64,000 nucleotides of DNA from Telmatospirillum sp. (GCA_031291415.1 JARLJB010000175.1:1-64000); one strand, 5' to 3'; counted from the first letter of the stretch, positions 39,917 through 50,770 are shown. Numbers and translations are program-made. The notes: a model not told the origin generated them from the sequence alone.

Positions 39917-41827
39917 ATGTCTAATAAATGGTTTCCGGACATTTTTGTCCTAGCCTTGTCCGTGGCGGAAGTGGGCTTGCTGGCATTCGCCGTGTCGCAG
40001 AATGCCGATTGGAAAACTTTCCTGGCAATCGTCGTCGCCATCGTCATCCCGATCGCCCTCTGGTGGTCGCGGAGCCGACAAAAGGAAGACAGCGCTGCCG
40101 AGGGGGACGTGCTGTTGCCACAGGAAGCGCAATCGCCGGACGACGACCTGCGCGCCGAGCATATCCGGCGCATTCAGACCAAGCGTCGTCTGATGTCTCT
40201 GTCCGATGCCTCCAAGGGGCTGTTGCGGGGAAGCATGACGGAGGTGTCGTCGCACAGCGAGCAGACGCTGACGTCGTTACAAACCGTGATCGACACCTTG
40301 GGGCGGGTGATCGAACTGTCGCAGGCGGTTGCCGACAATTCGGAAGTCGTGACCCAAGATGTCGGGTCGGTCGCCGCCGCCAACGAGGAGATGGCGACAT
40401 CGATTCACCAAATCGATGACCTGGTCGGGAAGTCGGCCAATATCGCCGGGGCCGCCGTTGAAAAGGCCGGCCGGGCGACCGGTACCATTCAAACCCTGGC
40501 GCAATCCTCGGATACCATCAAGACGGTCGTGCAAATGATCAGCGATATCGCCGTTCAGACCAATCTCCTGGCGCTGAACGCGACGATCGAAGCGGCGCGC
40601 GCCGGAGAGGCCGGGCGCGGGTTCGCCGTCGTCGCCTCCGAGGTGCGGACGCTGGCCAATCAAACCGCTGCGGCGGCGGGCGATATCCACGGCCGGATCG
40701 CCGACATTCAGTCCTCGATCGAACAATCCGTCGATGCGATTGGCAACGTCACCGGGATCATCGATCAGATGGCGGAAATTTCGCACGAGATTGCCCACGC
40801 CATCGGCCAGCAGGCCACCGCTACCAAGGAAATGAGCAGCAGCGCCGCCTCGGCCGCCACTGGAACCGCCGAGGCGGCGCGGTCCGTTCGGGACATCGCC
40901 GGTGAAGCCGGACGGGTCGGCCAGATCGCTCGCGACGTTCTCGATCAATATGGTTCGACCAAACAGTGCCTGAGCGATCTCGAACGGCGTCTTGCCGTCA
41001 TCATGCGGTTTGCCGTCGAGGATGAAACCGCCGCGCGGCCCCGCTTGTTGGTGCCCTTGGCCGCGAAAATAAGAGTTGGGGAGGCGGTTCATCCCGTTTC
41101 GGTGGCCGCGTTATCCTGCGACAAAGCCGATTGCGCGTCGCCCGACCTGCCGCTATTGGCTGACGGCGCGGCAGAGTTGGATTTGGGGGTCCTCGGGCGC
41201 CTGCCGGCCACCGTCGTTTCGTCCCATCGTGGACAGGCGGCATTGGCCCTGAGTGTGCCCGATGACCTCCACCGCAGCCGTCTGCAGACGTTCCTGTCCG
41301 GCGGAGATGCCGTGGATTGGCCGATGATCTGTCTGACCGCGGATGCCGCCGCCAGGGTGTCGGCGATCTTCGAACGGGCCGTCAACGATGGGACACTCAG
41401 CATGGCGGACCTCTTCGACGAGGATTACCAACCGATGCCAGGAACGGACCCCGTCCAATATCACACGCGCTTCGTTGATTTCACCGATCGCGTGTTGCCG
41501 GCGATCCAGGAGCCGATTGCCGCATCGGATCCACGTATTTCCGGGGCTTGCGCGGTTGACCGGAACGGCTATCTGGGGACCCACCTGCGTCGTTTTGCCG
41601 AACAGCAAGGGAGCGACCCGGCATGGAATGCCAGCCATTGCCGGCAGCGCCGTCTGATCAAGGATGCCACCGGCCAGGCGGCGGTGAAGGCCGATCAGCA
41701 TTATCTCTTGCAGACCTATCTGCGCGATCTCGGTGCCAACAACATGCCGATGCTGAAGGATTTGAACGTACCGATCTGGGTTCACGGCCGGCGCTGGGGG
41801 GTGTTCCGCGTCGTCTACTCTATTTGA
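39917..41827 (+). CDS. Methyl-accepting chemotaxis protein with C-terminal sensory-like extension
   Basis: 636 aa chemoreceptor. Two N-terminal helices ([19 protein letters not shown] and [16 protein letters not shown]) with only a few residues between them, so it has no large periplasmic sensor. The signalling domain (about 100-330) holds the hairpin tip [19 protein letters not shown]. After it come a PilZ-like segment and a C-terminal domain with [26 protein letters not shown] and [11 protein letters not shown], seen in many alphaproteobacterial MCPs and probably the cytoplasmic sensor. GGGAGAG precedes the chosen ATG. Confidence 0.9.
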   Translation: MSNKWFPDIFVLALSVAEVGLLAFAVSQNADWKTFLAIVVAIVIPIALWWSRSRQKEDSAAEGDVLLPQEAQSPDDDLRAEHIRRIQTKRRLMSLSDASKGLLRGSMTEVSSHSEQTLTSLQTVIDTLGRVIELSQAVADNSEVVTQDVGSVAAANEEMATSIHQIDDLVGKSANIAGAAVEKAGRATGTIQTLAQSSDTIKTVVQMISDIAVQTNLLALNATIEAARAGEAGRGFAVVASEVRTLANQTAAAAGDIHGRIADIQSSIEQSVDAIGNVTGIIDQMAEISHEIAHAIGQQATATKEMSSSAASAATGTAEAARSVRDIAGEAGRVGQIARDVLDQYGSTKQCLSDLERRLAVIMRFAVEDETAARPRLLVPLAAKIRVGEAVHPVSVAALSCDKADCASPDLPLLADGAAELDLGVLGRLPATVVSSHRGQAALALSVPDDLHRSRLQTFLSGGDAVDWPMICLTADAAARVSAIFERAVNDGTLSMADLFDEDYQPMPGTDPVQYHTRFVDFTDRVLPAIQEPIAASDPRISGACAVDRNGYLGTHLRRFAEQQGSDPAWNASHCRQRRLIKDATGQAAVKADQHYLLQTYLRDLGANNMPMLKDLNVPIWVHGRRWGVFRVVYSI

Positions 41828-41928
41828 CGGCTCGACTGCCGATCGGTCGGGAACAGGGGCTGGGCTCCGGCGCCGGGGGGGACGGCTTCCACCGCCAGCT
41901 ATGGTATAGCGTAACCCGCGTTTCCCTG

Positions 41929-43110
41929 TCAGGGATGGTCCGCCGCCCAAGTGTCGCGCAGGCGCAGCAATCGCTCGCCGGCAGCCGCCAACGTTTCCTC
42001 TTTTTTGGCAAAATGGAAGCGGATGTAATTGTGGATCGGTTCGCGAAAAAAGCTCGATCCGGGAACCGCGGCGACGCCGACCCGGCGCGTCAGCCATTCC
42101 GAGAACGCCGTGTCGTCGATATCGGTTCCCTTGGTGAAGGGGCCGATATCGACCAGGACGTAGTAGGCTCCCTGGGGTGGGTAATAGGTGAGGTCGGCTT
42201 TGTCGAGATAGGACAGGAACAGCGCCCGTTTCTTCGAATAGGACTGGGTCAGTCCGGCATAATAGCTGTCGGGGAAATTGAGGCCGACGACAACGGCGGC
42301 CTGCAATGGCGCCGCCGCTCCGACCGTCAGAAAGTCGTGCACCTTTCTCATGCCGTCGATAATCTCGGCCGGTGCAATGGCGTAGCCCAGTCGCCAGCCG
42401 GTAATCGAATAGGTCTTGGAAAGGGACGAGCATGAAATCGTCCGTTCGGCCATCCCCGGCAGGGATGCGAAATACCGGTGCCGATGTGGCTCGAAGACGA
42501 TGTGCTCATACACTTCGTCGGTGATGACGAAGGTGTCATATCGCTCCGCCAGTCTGGCAATCGTCAACAGTTCGGCTTCCGAGAAGACCTTGCCCGACGG
42601 ATTCGACGGATTGCAAAGGATCAGGGCTTTCGGATGTTGAGCAAACGCCGCTTCGAGGACGGCCTCGTCGAAGGTGAAATGCGGCGGAACGAGCGGCACG
42701 AAGATCGGTTCCGCGCCGCTTAGGATCGCATCGGCGCCGTAGTTTTCGTAGAACGGCGAGAAGACGACGACCTTATCGCCGGGATTGCAGACCGTCAGCA
42801 TGGCGGCCATCATCGCTTCGGTACTGCCGCAGGTCACCACGATGTTGCGGTCCGGGTCGATGTCGAGCCCCATGAACCGACGCTGTTTGGCGGCAAGGGC
42901 CTGGCGGAAATCGGGGTCGCCCCAAGTGATCGCATATTGATGCGGACCTTCTCGCATCACACGCTGTCCGGCCTCGATGATCTCGGCCGGTGGATCGAAA
43001 TCGGGAAAGCCCTGGGACAGATTGATCGCTTGATATCGGTTGGCCACGCGGGTCATCCGGCGGATGACCGACTCTCCAAACCCACGTATTCTGTTGCTGG
43101 TCTGTGGCAT
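41929..43110 (-). CDS. Class I PLP aminotransferase
   Basis: 393 aa. PLP lysine in SSLSKTYSITGWRLGY, phosphate and ring contacts in NPSNPSGKVFS and DEVYEHIVF, C-terminal Arg in YIRFHFAKKEE. Opening INLSQGFPDFDPP places it near methionine/kynurenine-type aminotransferases (YbdL/KAT group). In this sulfur region methionine transamination is a reasonable guess. The open frame extends 33 codons upstream through AT-rich sequence; family N-termini favour the internal ATG. Confidence 0.9.
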   Translation of the reverse strand: MPQTSNRIRGFGESVIRRMTRVANRYQAINLSQGFPDFDPPAEIIEAGQRVMREGPHQYAITWGDPDFRQALAAKQRRFMGLDIDPDRNIVVTCGSTEAMMAAMLTVCNPGDKVVVFSPFYENYGADAILSGAEPIFVPLVPPHFTFDEAVLEAAFAQHPKALILCNPSNPSGKVFSEAELLTIARLAERYDTFVITDEVYEHIVFEPHRHRYFASLPGMAERTISCSSLSKTYSITGWRLGYAIAPAEIIDGMRKVHDFLTVGAAAPLQAAVVVGLNFPDSYYAGLTQSYSKKRALFLSYLDKADLTYYPPQGAYYVLVDIGPFTKGTDIDDTAFSEWLTRRVGVAAVPGSSFFREPIHNYIRFHFAKKEETLAAAGERLLRLRDTWAADHP

Positions 43111-43198
43111 TTTTACGTTATTTTTTGTGTTAATTATGTGAGTTTCACAAATTAGCGCCAGAATCGCGTGGCAACAAGGTTTAGTTTTTGAAAACGTG

Positions 43199-43231
43199 GT
43201 CTTCTGCATCGGCCAGACCGATGCAGAAGAC
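43199..43231. terminator. Strong hairpin after the porin gene
   Basis: Perfect 14 bp arms GTCTTCTGCATCGG and CCGATGCAGAAGAC around a 5 nt loop, 8 bp past the porin stop. On the minus strand it is followed by CACGTTTTC, so termination of the porin transcript is likely. Confidence 0.65.
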
Positions 43232-43239
43232 GTCTCACC

Positions 43240-44700
43240 TCAGAATGTATATTTCACGCTGCCTTCGACGCGGCTGGCTGACCCTTGTGACGCTGTCGTT
43301 TTGGTGGCGGCGTCCAGTTGTGGTGTCGATGTCTCCAGATGGCCGTAAATATATTCTAGGCCGACATCGGTGGCGGTCCATGGGCTCCAGATCAGGTTGG
43401 CGTGAACTGAGGTCAGGCTCTTGATCGGGAGTTTCGCGTCGCCGTTAGGAGTTCCGAAATGCCCATAGCCGTAGGCCACGTTGCTACGCAGGGCATCGGT
43501 CCAGAAATGGGTGTAACCGACGGTTCCACCCCAAATATTAATCGGTTTGATTTCGTTATTGACGAGGACGGCCGAGATGCCTTGACCTTGTTCTAGATAA
43601 CGGCCGATGCCGTTGCCGTCGACGGTCTGGAACACCAGTGTGTCCTTGCCGACGGTTTTGATCCCAATACCGGCCAGGACGCCATAGACCAGGCTGTCGG
43701 GGTGTTTTCCCGGCAGACCGGAGTCGCTGGCAAGGTAGCGACCGAGACCGGCAACGGCGAAGTGTCCCCAGGAGGGGTCGACGGTGTAACGGACGACGAC
43801 GTCCGGCGCCTTGTCGATGTGATAGTCTGTGGCCGTGCTCGTCAGGTCGCCAGACGGGCTTTCAATGGCAAGATCAAGATTTCCCGTCGGCAGTTTCGCT
43901 GTATACCGCAACTGTGGTTGACGCGTCGCCGCCCAACCGACAGGACCATTGAAGTCGAGCGTTTCCGGGCCGCCGGTCTCAAGGTCGGCGAACGTCGACC
44001 ATGTTTGACCGGCCAGGAACCCCCCACCGCTGACATAGGCGTGACGGAGACGGAAGAGATTTCCGCTTCCGACATTGTAGAAATCGCCTTCGAGGACGGT
44101 TTTCACTTCGCCCAGGGCTTCGGATTTGGTCAGAGCCGTCAGGTTGAGCCTGCTTTCCTGGGCCGTGAAGTTCACCTGGCCACTTCGATTCGCTGCCTGC
44201 GAGTGATCCAGGGGAATCGCGGTGAAATCTGTGGCTGTCTTGGTAAAGGCGCTGGCTCCGAGGTTGCTGCTGACGTCATCAACCACATCCAACTTGACAT
44301 ACCCGCCGATCTTGAACGCCGTCTTGGTGCCGGGAATCGCGAAGTAGCCAGGTTTGACGGCGTCCGCCTCAGAGGCGGACGCCTGAACCGGAACTGCAGC
44401 CTGTTTTTTCTCCAAAACTTGCTGCTGCGCCTCGACCTTTTGCAGCACGTTGTTCTGATTTTGCACCTGGGCGCTTTGGTCGGAAACCTGTTTTTTCTGA
44501 TCCTTTACCTGGCTATTCAGATCATTAAGTTGTGTCCTCAGATCTTTGACTTGCGCCCTTTGCTCCAAGACCTGGTTTTTCAACTCGTTGACCAGGGCCT
44601 TCAGATCACTGACTTCATCAGCATGCGCGGGAACCGGAGATATTGCAGCCCCCACTCCCAATGCCAAGACGGATAGCAACTGCGTCTTATTGAACGCCAA
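43240..44700 (-). CDS. DcaP-like outer-membrane porin with N-terminal coiled coil
   Basis: 486 aa. Signal peptide ending PVPAHA, then an about 75-residue heptad coiled coil rich in Gln and Lys, as in trimeric DcaP-like channels, and a beta-barrel with FKIGGYVKLDVVDD and terminal VKYTF. Start is TTG with AGGAGGT 6-7 bp upstream; there is no ATG alternative. Neighbouring amino acid transporters suggest uptake of small organic acids or sulfur compounds across the outer membrane. Confidence 0.85.
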   Translation of the reverse strand: MAFNKTQLLSVLALGVGAAISPVPAHADEVSDLKALVNELKNQVLEQRAQVKDLRTQLNDLNSQVKDQKKQVSDQSAQVQNQNNVLQKVEAQQQVLEKKQAAVPVQASASEADAVKPGYFAIPGTKTAFKIGGYVKLDVVDDVSSNLGASAFTKTATDFTAIPLDHSQAANRSGQVNFTAQESRLNLTALTKSEALGEVKTVLEGDFYNVGSGNLFRLRHAYVSGGGFLAGQTWSTFADLETGGPETLDFNGPVGWAATRQPQLRYTAKLPTGNLDLAIESPSGDLTSTATDYHIDKAPDVVVRYTVDPSWGHFAVAGLGRYLASDSGLPGKHPDSLVYGVLAGIGIKTVGKDTLVFQTVDGNGIGRYLEQGQGISAVLVNNEIKPINIWGGTVGYTHFWTDALRSNVAYGYGHFGTPNGDAKLPIKSLTSVHANLIWSPWTATDVGLEYIYGHLETSTPQLDAATKTTASQGSASRVEGSVKYTF

Positions 44701-44859
44701 CTTGACCTCCTGAATACAGTTACAGAAGACGATGTCACAACATAAACGAAGTTGCTGCCATCTATCTTCGTCAACAGTGAATTATTAGTTTCATCATTAT
44801 TTTATATCTTTCATATATTTTTGTGTGTTGCATTAACAAATTTCCTGTGATGACGTGAA

Positions 44860-45684
44860 CTACATCTCTACATGGACTCCATTTTTTTGTAGGTCCCGTT
44901 GGGGTGTTGTCATTAACTGCGCAAATTGCGAACCATCTGTGCGATCACGCAGTTTACGAAGGAAACGTTGGGTTCTTTCCTCACGCGGAATGTCAAAAAC
45001 CTCGGTCGCCGTCCCTTGTTCGATGATGGTCCCGCCCTCCATGAAGATGACCCGGTCAGCCACATGACGCGCAAAGGACATTTCATGAGTGACGACAATC
45101 ATGGTGCGGTGCTCGTCGGCAAGGGCGCGGATCGTCACAAGAACCTCGCCAACCAGTTCCGGGTCCAAGGCGGACGTCGGTTCGTCGAACAACAGCACAT
45201 CGGGTTGCATGGCTAACGCGCGAGCAATGGCGACGCGTTGCTGTTGCCCTCCGGACAGGCGTGACGGATAGACATCGGCGTTGTCTGCCAGGCCGACCTT
45301 GGCCAACAGTTCCCGTCCGCGCGCCACGGCCAGCTCACGGGGCTCCTTCTTTACGATGATCGGTCCTTCAATGACGTTCCCCAGAGCCGTTCGATGCGGG
45401 AACAAATTGAAATTCTGGAAAACGAAACCGACATGCTGACGCAGGTTGCGGATCAAGGCTTTCTGGCGGTGAGGTCCGAGAGCGCCGTCCACCTCGATCG
45501 TCCCCACTCTGATGCGCCCACTGGTCGGTACTTCCAGAAAGTTGAGGCAGCGCAGAAAAGTTGTCTTGCCCGAGCCACTTGGCCCGATGATGGCCAATAC
45601 TTCTCCCTTGGCTACCGAGAGGTCGAGTCCCCGTAGCACCGGCATTCCGCCGAAATGTTTCGTCAGGGCTTGAACCTTTATCAT
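44860..45684 (-). CDS. tcyN: Polar amino acid (cystine-type) ABC transporter ATPase
   Basis: 274 aa. Walker [10 protein letters not shown], signature [15 protein letters not shown], Walker [13 protein letters not shown] and switch [12 protein letters not shown]. Last gene of a three-gene set with a permease and a FliY/TcyJ-like binding protein. Specificity for cystine is inferred from the binding protein and sulfur context. C-terminal tail of about 30 residues is longer than usual. Confidence 0.88.
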   Translation of the reverse strand: MIKVQALTKHFGGMPVLRGLDLSVAKGEVLAIIGPSGSGKTTFLRCLNFLEVPTSGRIRVGTIEVDGALGPHRQKALIRNLRQHVGFVFQNFNLFPHRTALGNVIEGPIIVKKEPRELAVARGRELLAKVGLADNADVYPSRLSGGQQQRVAIARALAMQPDVLLFDEPTSALDPELVGEVLVTIRALADEHRTMIVVTHEMSFARHVADRVIFMEGGTIIEQGTATEVFDIPREERTQRFLRKLRDRTDGSQFAQLMTTPQRDLQKNGVHVEM

Positions 45685-45690
45685 CGTCCG

Positions 45691-46356
45691 TCAGTTCTCC
45701 CGCAAATGAATGGAAACACGGGCTTCCAAGCGGAGCTGCAGCCAGCCCAATACGCTTGACAACATCCAATAAATTGCCGCAGATGCGAGGTATAGAGTAA
45801 ATACCTGATAGGTACGTTCCGTAATCAATTGTGCTTGTCTGAATAATTCTGGAACTTGAATTGTCGCTTCCAACGCCGTGTCTTTTACAAGACTGATAAA
45901 TGTGTTCCCCAAAGGCGGTATGGCAAGCCGCGCTGCCTGTGGCAAAATCGTTCGCACCATCGTTTGAAATGGCGTCATGCCGAGCGAATCTGCCGCCTCT
46001 ATCTGGCCGCGATCGACCGAAGCGATGGCAGCACGCCAAATTTCGGCCGTATATCCTCCGACATTCAGAGAAAGGCCGATAAGGGCCGAGGGAATAGGAT
46101 CGAGCCGCAAGCCAAACTGTGGGAAGCCATAGTAAATCACAAACAACTGGACCAGCAGAGGTGTCCCGCGAATGAAAGAGACGTAAAATCGAGATGTTAG
46201 TCGCAGAGGAGAAACTGTGGATCGCCGCATCAATGCTAAAATAAAACCCAGCGCCAACCCAAATATCATGCCGCCAATCGCGAGCTCGACAGTGTAGCCG
46301 GCTCCTTTTAAGAGGAAAGGAACCGACTGGATCAACAAATCAACGGACACGTTCAC
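45691..46356 (-). CDS. tcyL: Polar amino acid (cystine-type) ABC transporter permease
   Basis: 221 aa HisM-type permease: VSFIRGTPLLVQLFVIYYGFPQFG and the EAA loop QIEAADSLGMTPFQTMVRTILPQAA are characteristic. The GTG start overlaps the stop of the binding-protein gene (GTGA). Coding sequence is more AT-rich than its neighbours. Confidence 0.9.
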   Translation of the reverse strand: MNVSVDLLIQSVPFLLKGAGYTVELAIGGMIFGLALGFILALMRRSTVSPLRLTSRFYVSFIRGTPLLVQLFVIYYGFPQFGLRLDPIPSALIGLSLNVGGYTAEIWRAAIASVDRGQIEAADSLGMTPFQTMVRTILPQAARLAIPPLGNTFISLVKDTALEATIQVPELFRQAQLITERTYQVFTLYLASAAIYWMLSSVLGWLQLRLEARVSIHLREN

Positions 46357-47147
46357 AACGTCACTTCGATGCCAAACCATTTTTCGGAAATTTTGGCGAG
46401 ACTCCCGTCACCCCTTAGATCGTCGATGACCTTGTCGACCGCCACACGGAAGACCTGATCTCCCTTGCGGAAGGCGATCGACTGTTCCTGTTTGGCGAAG
46501 GGCTCGCCGGCAGCAACAATCTCTCCATTGTATTGTTTGACCAGATTGGCCACGATCAAACGGTCGTTGAGAACGGCGTCGATTCGGCCGGCAATGAGGT
46601 CCTGATTGCGGGTGGGATCGTCATCGTAGGTCCGTATGTCGGCCTTTGGGGAATTGGTCTTCAGCCATTGCTCGTAGTTGCTGCCGAGCACGACGCCGAC
46701 TTTCTTGCCGGTCAGATCCTCGGGTTTCGAGATCTTCGCTTCATTGCCTCGCCGCGTGATGATCTGGATGCCCGAGATTGTGTAAGGCTGGCTGAAATCG
46801 TATTTTTGTCGCCGTTCCGGGCTGACGGTCACCTGATTGATGACGACGTCGAACCGTTCGGCATCCAGTGCCGCCAATATTCCATCCCATTTGGTCGGCT
46901 GGAACTCGGCCTTGACTCCCAATTTTTGGGCGATGGCTTTGGCGAAGTCGACCTCGAAACCGACCAACTCGCCTTTCTCGTCCTGGTAGTTGAATGGTGG
47001 ATAGGTACCTTCCAACCCGACGCGTAAGGCGCCGCGCTGTGTGATTTGCTCGAGAGTGCCGGTTGCGGCGTGGGCGCCGGGACCGATGCCGAAACCGCTG
47101 GCAAGTACGATGACGCCGAGGACGATACGGGAAAGCCGTGAAAACAT
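46353..47147 (-). CDS. tcyJ: Cystine-type solute-binding protein
   Basis: 264 aa periplasmic family 3 protein. Signal peptide ending GAHAATG, then GALRVGLEGTYPPFNY, GFEVDFAKAIAQKLG and TYDDDPTRNQDLIAGRIDAV, close to FliY/TcyJ. TAGGAGTG precedes the ATG. First gene of the tcyJLN-like operon. Confidence 0.9.
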   Translation of the reverse strand: MFSRLSRIVLGVIVLASGFGIGPGAHAATGTLEQITQRGALRVGLEGTYPPFNYQDEKGELVGFEVDFAKAIAQKLGVKAEFQPTKWDGILAALDAERFDVVINQVTVSPERRQKYDFSQPYTISGIQIITRRGNEAKISKPEDLTGKKVGVVLGSNYEQWLKTNSPKADIRTYDDDPTRNQDLIAGRIDAVLNDRLIVANLVKQYNGEIVAAGEPFAKQEQSIAFRKGDQVFRVAVDKVIDDLRGDGSLAKISEKWFGIEVTL

Positions 47148-47236
47148 CGTTGATCACTCCTATCTGATCAAAGGCAAGGGGCCGGCGGCATGCCGATGGT
47201 TATCCAAGGTTATGCCGCCGGAACCGAAGCGGCCGA

Positions 47237-48046
47237 TCACCAGGCCGGCAGGATGGCGCCCTTGAAACGGGTCTCAAGGAAGGTGTCGACTTCCTTCGAT
47301 TGATAGGCGGCAACAAGGATCTTGAAGACCGGCTTATCCTTGTCCTTCTCGCGAACGGCGATGAAATTGCCGTAGGGATTGTTTTGTCTCGCCTCCTGGA
47401 TCAAGGCGTCTTTCTTGGGATCGAGACCGCCTTCCAGGGCATAGTTGGTGTTGACGACCGCAGCGTCGAAATCGTCGAGCGACCGTGGCAGTTGCGCCGC
47501 GTCCAATTCAACGAATTTGATGGCTTTCGGATTGTCGGCGATATCGAGGAGAGACGGGCTTTGAGCCTTGCCTTCCTTGATGGAGATCAGGCCCTTGGCC
47601 GCCAATAACGTAAGAGCCCGGCTGCCGTTGCTGGGGTCATTCGGGATGCCGATCTTCGCCCCTTCAGGCAATTGGTCGAAGGCTTTGATCTTCTTCGAGT
47701 AAAGGCCGATCGGCTCGACAATCGTAAAGCCGATGGGAACGATGTGGTAGCCATGCGCCTTGATCTGAGCGTCAAGATAGGGCTTGTGCTGGAACGCATT
47801 GGCGTCGAGTTCGCCGGTATCGAGCGCCGCATTGGGTAGCACGTAGTCCGAAAACGTGACCAACTGAACGTCAAGTCCTTTGGTCGCGGCCACTTTCTTT
47901 GCAACCTCGGCGATTTCCTCCTCGGCACCGCCGATGACGCCAAGCTTGATCTTTTCAGCGGCTTGGGCCGAGCTTGTCAGCAGAACAGCGGCCAAGCCGG
48001 CAACCAAACCAAGGCTTTTCACCCACATCCGGTCGTATCGCAGCAT
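47237..48046 (-). CDS. metQ: Second MetQ-type binding protein, without own permease
   Basis: 269 aa NlpA/MetQ protein: signal peptide ending SSAQAAE, NAALDTGELDANAFQHKPYL, KIGIPNDPSNGSRAL, C-terminal FKGAILPAW. No metN or metI adjoins it, so it may use the MetNI pair at 30-32 kb or serve the neighbouring transporter. Distinct in sequence from the MetQ at 29.4 kb, so a different ligand is likely (for example methionine sulfoxide or a D-isomer, inference). Confidence 0.9.
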   Translation of the reverse strand: MLRYDRMWVKSLGLVAGLAAVLLTSSAQAAEKIKLGVIGGAEEEIAEVAKKVAATKGLDVQLVTFSDYVLPNAALDTGELDANAFQHKPYLDAQIKAHGYHIVPIGFTIVEPIGLYSKKIKAFDQLPEGAKIGIPNDPSNGSRALTLLAAKGLISIKEGKAQSPSLLDIADNPKAIKFVELDAAQLPRSLDDFDAAVVNTNYALEGGLDPKKDALIQEARQNNPYGNFIAVREKDKDKPVFKILVAAYQSKEVDTFLETRFKGAILPAW

Positions 48047-48393
48047 CGTTATTGAACTCCAAAAATATGTAGTTCACCACAGTTATTACATAAAATTGGT
48101 ATACTGATTTTGTGGTGAATACAATTGGAAATTTGTAGATTAAAACCATGACGCGTGAACGCCTGTCGGCGGCAGGCCGGTGGTTCTTGACGGAGTTCTG
48201 CCGTGGAAAATCAGGTTCGCTCTTTCCGGCGAAGCTCCCGCGGTGTTCGATTTGCGGAACACTCGCCGAAGATACAACTTATATTAAGTGTTAATTATAT
48301 ATTTTTTGACTAAAATGATATACTGTGGAATCCTGTTGCAGATGAGCATCCCTGTTTGTCTGAGGTTCTTCATTCTGCAGAAGGAATTTCGCC
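48047..48393. promoter_or_regulatory. Divergent AT-rich region with a 9 bp inverted repeat
   Basis: Lies between metQ-2 (left) and a rightward transporter operon. TTCACCACA (48073-48081) and TGTGGTGAA (48111-48119) form a perfect inverted repeat 29 bp apart upstream of metQ-2, a possible operator. Further right is AT-rich sequence with TATACT before the rightward gene. No full promoter assigned. Confidence 0.4.
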
Positions 48394-49206
48394 ATGGCTT
48401 TTGAATTTCGCTATTTGACCGCAGCGATCGCCCTGGTCATCGGCCTTACCGGAGCGGCACACGCTGATCAATTGGCGGATATCAGGAAGGCCGGTGTGTT
48501 GCGCGCCGCCGTGTTCGACAGCAATCCACCGTTCGGCCTGGTCGATGAGAAGACCCATAATCTGGTCGGTTACGATATCGATTTTGCCAAAGCCTTCGCT
48601 GACAAAATCGGTGTGAAATTGGAACTGGTTCCAACCAATCCCGCCAACCGCATTCCGCTTTTGACCTCAGGCAAGGCCGATCTGATCGTGGCCGATATCA
48701 CCATCACGCCGGAACGCGCGACGGTCATCGATTTCAGTACGCCCTATTTCGTCACTGGCCAGCAGTTTCTCGTCCCAACCGGCAGTCCGGACAAGCTCGA
48801 CGGCTATGCCACGGCGCGGATCGGCGCCGTCAAAGGGACCACTGGAGAGCAAGCCTTGAAGACGCGTTTCCCGCAGGCCCGCGTCCTTTCCTATGATGAC
48901 GTTCCGCTTGCGCTGGCTTCGCTGCGCAATGGTACCGTCCAGGCCATTACCCAGGATTCCGAAATCCTTGCAGGTTTGCTCGCCGCCGCGCCGGACAAGA
49001 GCAAATACAAGCTTTTGCCTGAGTTGTTGAGCAAAGAGGAAATCGGTATCGGCGTGAAGAAGAACGAAACGGCTCTGCTTGCCGAGGTCAACAAAATTCT
49101 GGTTTCTCTTGAACAAGATGGCCAAGCGGGGCAGATTTTTGATCGCTGGTTTGGCAAAGGAAGCAAGGCACCAGAAACCCGCAACTTCAAGATCACCGCT
49201 CAGTGA
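48394..49206 (+). CDS. Family 3 amino acid solute-binding protein
   Basis: 270 aa periplasmic protein. Signal peptide ([14 protein letters not shown]), [38 protein letters not shown] and [22 protein letters not shown] precedes the ATG. Begins an operon with ATPase and two permeases. Ligand not predictable beyond a polar amino acid. Confidence 0.9.
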   Translation: MAFEFRYLTAAIALVIGLTGAAHADQLADIRKAGVLRAAVFDSNPPFGLVDEKTHNLVGYDIDFAKAFADKIGVKLELVPTNPANRIPLLTSGKADLIVADITITPERATVIDFSTPYFVTGQQFLVPTGSPDKLDGYATARIGAVKGTTGEQALKTRFPQARVLSYDDVPLALASLRNGTVQAITQDSEILAGLLAAAPDKSKYKLLPELLSKEEIGIGVKKNETALLAEVNKILVSLEQDGQAGQIFDRWFGKGSKAPETRNFKITAQ

Positions 49207-49259
49207 ACCATCCCGTAACCAGTATGCCCTCTTCCGGTTTGCCGGAAGAGGAACTCCCG

Positions 49260-50009
49260 ATGATTGAATTCCGTGACGTGCACAAATTCTATGACAAGCT
49301 GCATGTCATTCGGGGGATCGATTTGTCGATCGCCAGGGGCGAGGTGGTTGTCATCTGCGGGCCTTCGGGCTCTGGAAAGTCGACGCTCATTCGTCTCGTC
49401 AACCAGTTGGAGCCCCTGTCGCGCGGAGACATTCTTGTCGATGGACAAAGTGTTGCGTCTTCCCGCGGGCGGGCGTTGCGGCGATTGCGGTCGCAGATCG
49501 GATTTGTCTTCCAGCAGTTCAACCTTTATCCGCATCTGACCGTCGAGCAGAACATCACTCTGGCTTTACGCAAAGTCCTGGGCGTCGTGCCTGAAGATGC
49601 AACGGTCAGGGCGGTCGAGCTTCTTGATCGTGTCGGGCTGGCCGATAAGCGCTTTGCCTATCCGGCACAGCTCTCGGGAGGACAGCAACAACGGGTGGCG
49701 ATCGCCCGGACGCTTGCCATGCGCCCGAAAATTCTGCTGTTCGACGAGCCGACGTCGGCTCTTGATCCGGAAATGATTGGCGAGGTACTTGCCGTGATGC
49801 GCGAATTGGCGACGAGCGGCATCACCATGGTGGTGGTCACCCATGAAATGGGGTTCGCCCGAGAACTGGCCGACCGTATCGTCTTCATCGACCAGGGTGT
49901 CATTCTCGAGAATGACAAGCCAGTCGACTTTTTTCTGTCTCCTCAACACCCGCGCGCCCGACAATTCCTTCGGCAATTGCTCTCGCCGCTGCACACAGCA
50001 AACGACTGA
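49260..50009 (+). CDS. Polar amino acid ABC transporter ATPase (GlnQ-like)
   Basis: 249 aa. Starts [19 protein letters not shown] as GlnQ proteins do, with GGAAGAGGAA upstream; a GTG 19 codons earlier overlapping the preceding stop lacks a binding site. Walker [10 protein letters not shown], signature [15 protein letters not shown], Walker [13 protein letters not shown]. Confidence 0.9.
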   Translation: MIEFRDVHKFYDKLHVIRGIDLSIARGEVVVICGPSGSGKSTLIRLVNQLEPLSRGDILVDGQSVASSRGRALRRLRSQIGFVFQQFNLYPHLTVEQNITLALRKVLGVVPEDATVRAVELLDRVGLADKRFAYPAQLSGGQQQRVAIARTLAMRPKILLFDEPTSALDPEMIGEVLAVMRELATSGITMVVVTHEMGFARELADRIVFIDQGVILENDKPVDFFLSPQHPRARQFLRQLLSPLHTAND

Positions 50010-50770
50010 TGGGTGGTTTGTCCTTCGACTGGGTCGGCGTATTGAGCGGCGATCCCCTTAAGTGGCTGGAACTCGGGGTTCTGACCACCCTTTATGTCAC
50101 GCTTGCCGGATCTCTGCTGGCCACTCTCATCGCCGTCCTGTTGCTTGGCTTGCGAATTTCCCAAGAGCGAATCGTCCAATGGCCGGCGGTCGCTGTCATC
50201 GAGATATTCCGCAATACGCCGCTCCTGGTCCAAATCCTCTTTTGGTATTTCGCCGGTTTCGGCCTCTTGCCGGCCGGGTGGCGGGCTTGGATCAACGATG
50301 ATCATTCCTGGGCCATGTTGCCCGGCGGCGTCGGGCTGCTGACGCCGGAGTTCCTGGCGGCGACCTGGGGGCTTGGCATATTCTCCGGCGTCTTCATCGC
50401 CGAGGAGATTCGCGCGGGGCTGATGGCCGTCTCACCCGGACAACGTGAAGCGGCGCTTAGCCAAGGGTTCGGTCATTGGCGCTGTCTCGCCTATATCCTC
50501 CTGCCACAAGCCCTGGCAAATTCGTGGCAGCCGGTGATTGGGCAATATCTTAACCTGATGAAGCTGTCTTCTCTGGCGACCGCCATCGGTCTCGCTGAGA
50601 TTACCTATCAAGTCCGGCAGATCGAAAGCTACAATTCTCACGCCCTTGAGGCATTCGCCGTGGGAACGCTGCTTTACCTGGCGATCGGCACGGCGATGGG
50701 GCAGGTGCTGCTTCGTTGTGGTCCGAGGCGCGGAACGATGGTCCGTGGAGGGAAACGCCATGGGCCTTGA
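50009..50770 (+). CDS. Polar amino acid ABC transporter permease 1
   Basis: 253 aa HisQ/GltJ-type permease: VIEIFRNTPLLVQILFWYF, then EEIRAGLMAVSPGQREAALSQG and YILLPQAL. Start overlaps the ATPase stop (TGATG). Two separate permeases imply a heterodimeric channel. Confidence 0.9.
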   Translation: MGGLSFDWVGVLSGDPLKWLELGVLTTLYVTLAGSLLATLIAVLLLGLRISQERIVQWPAVAVIEIFRNTPLLVQILFWYFAGFGLLPAGWRAWINDDHSWAMLPGGVGLLTPEFLAATWGLGIFSGVFIAEEIRAGLMAVSPGQREAALSQGFGHWRCLAYILLPQALANSWQPVIGQYLNLMKLSSLATAIGLAEITYQVRQIESYNSHALEAFAVGTLLYLAIGTAMGQVLLRCGPRRGTMVRGGKRHGP

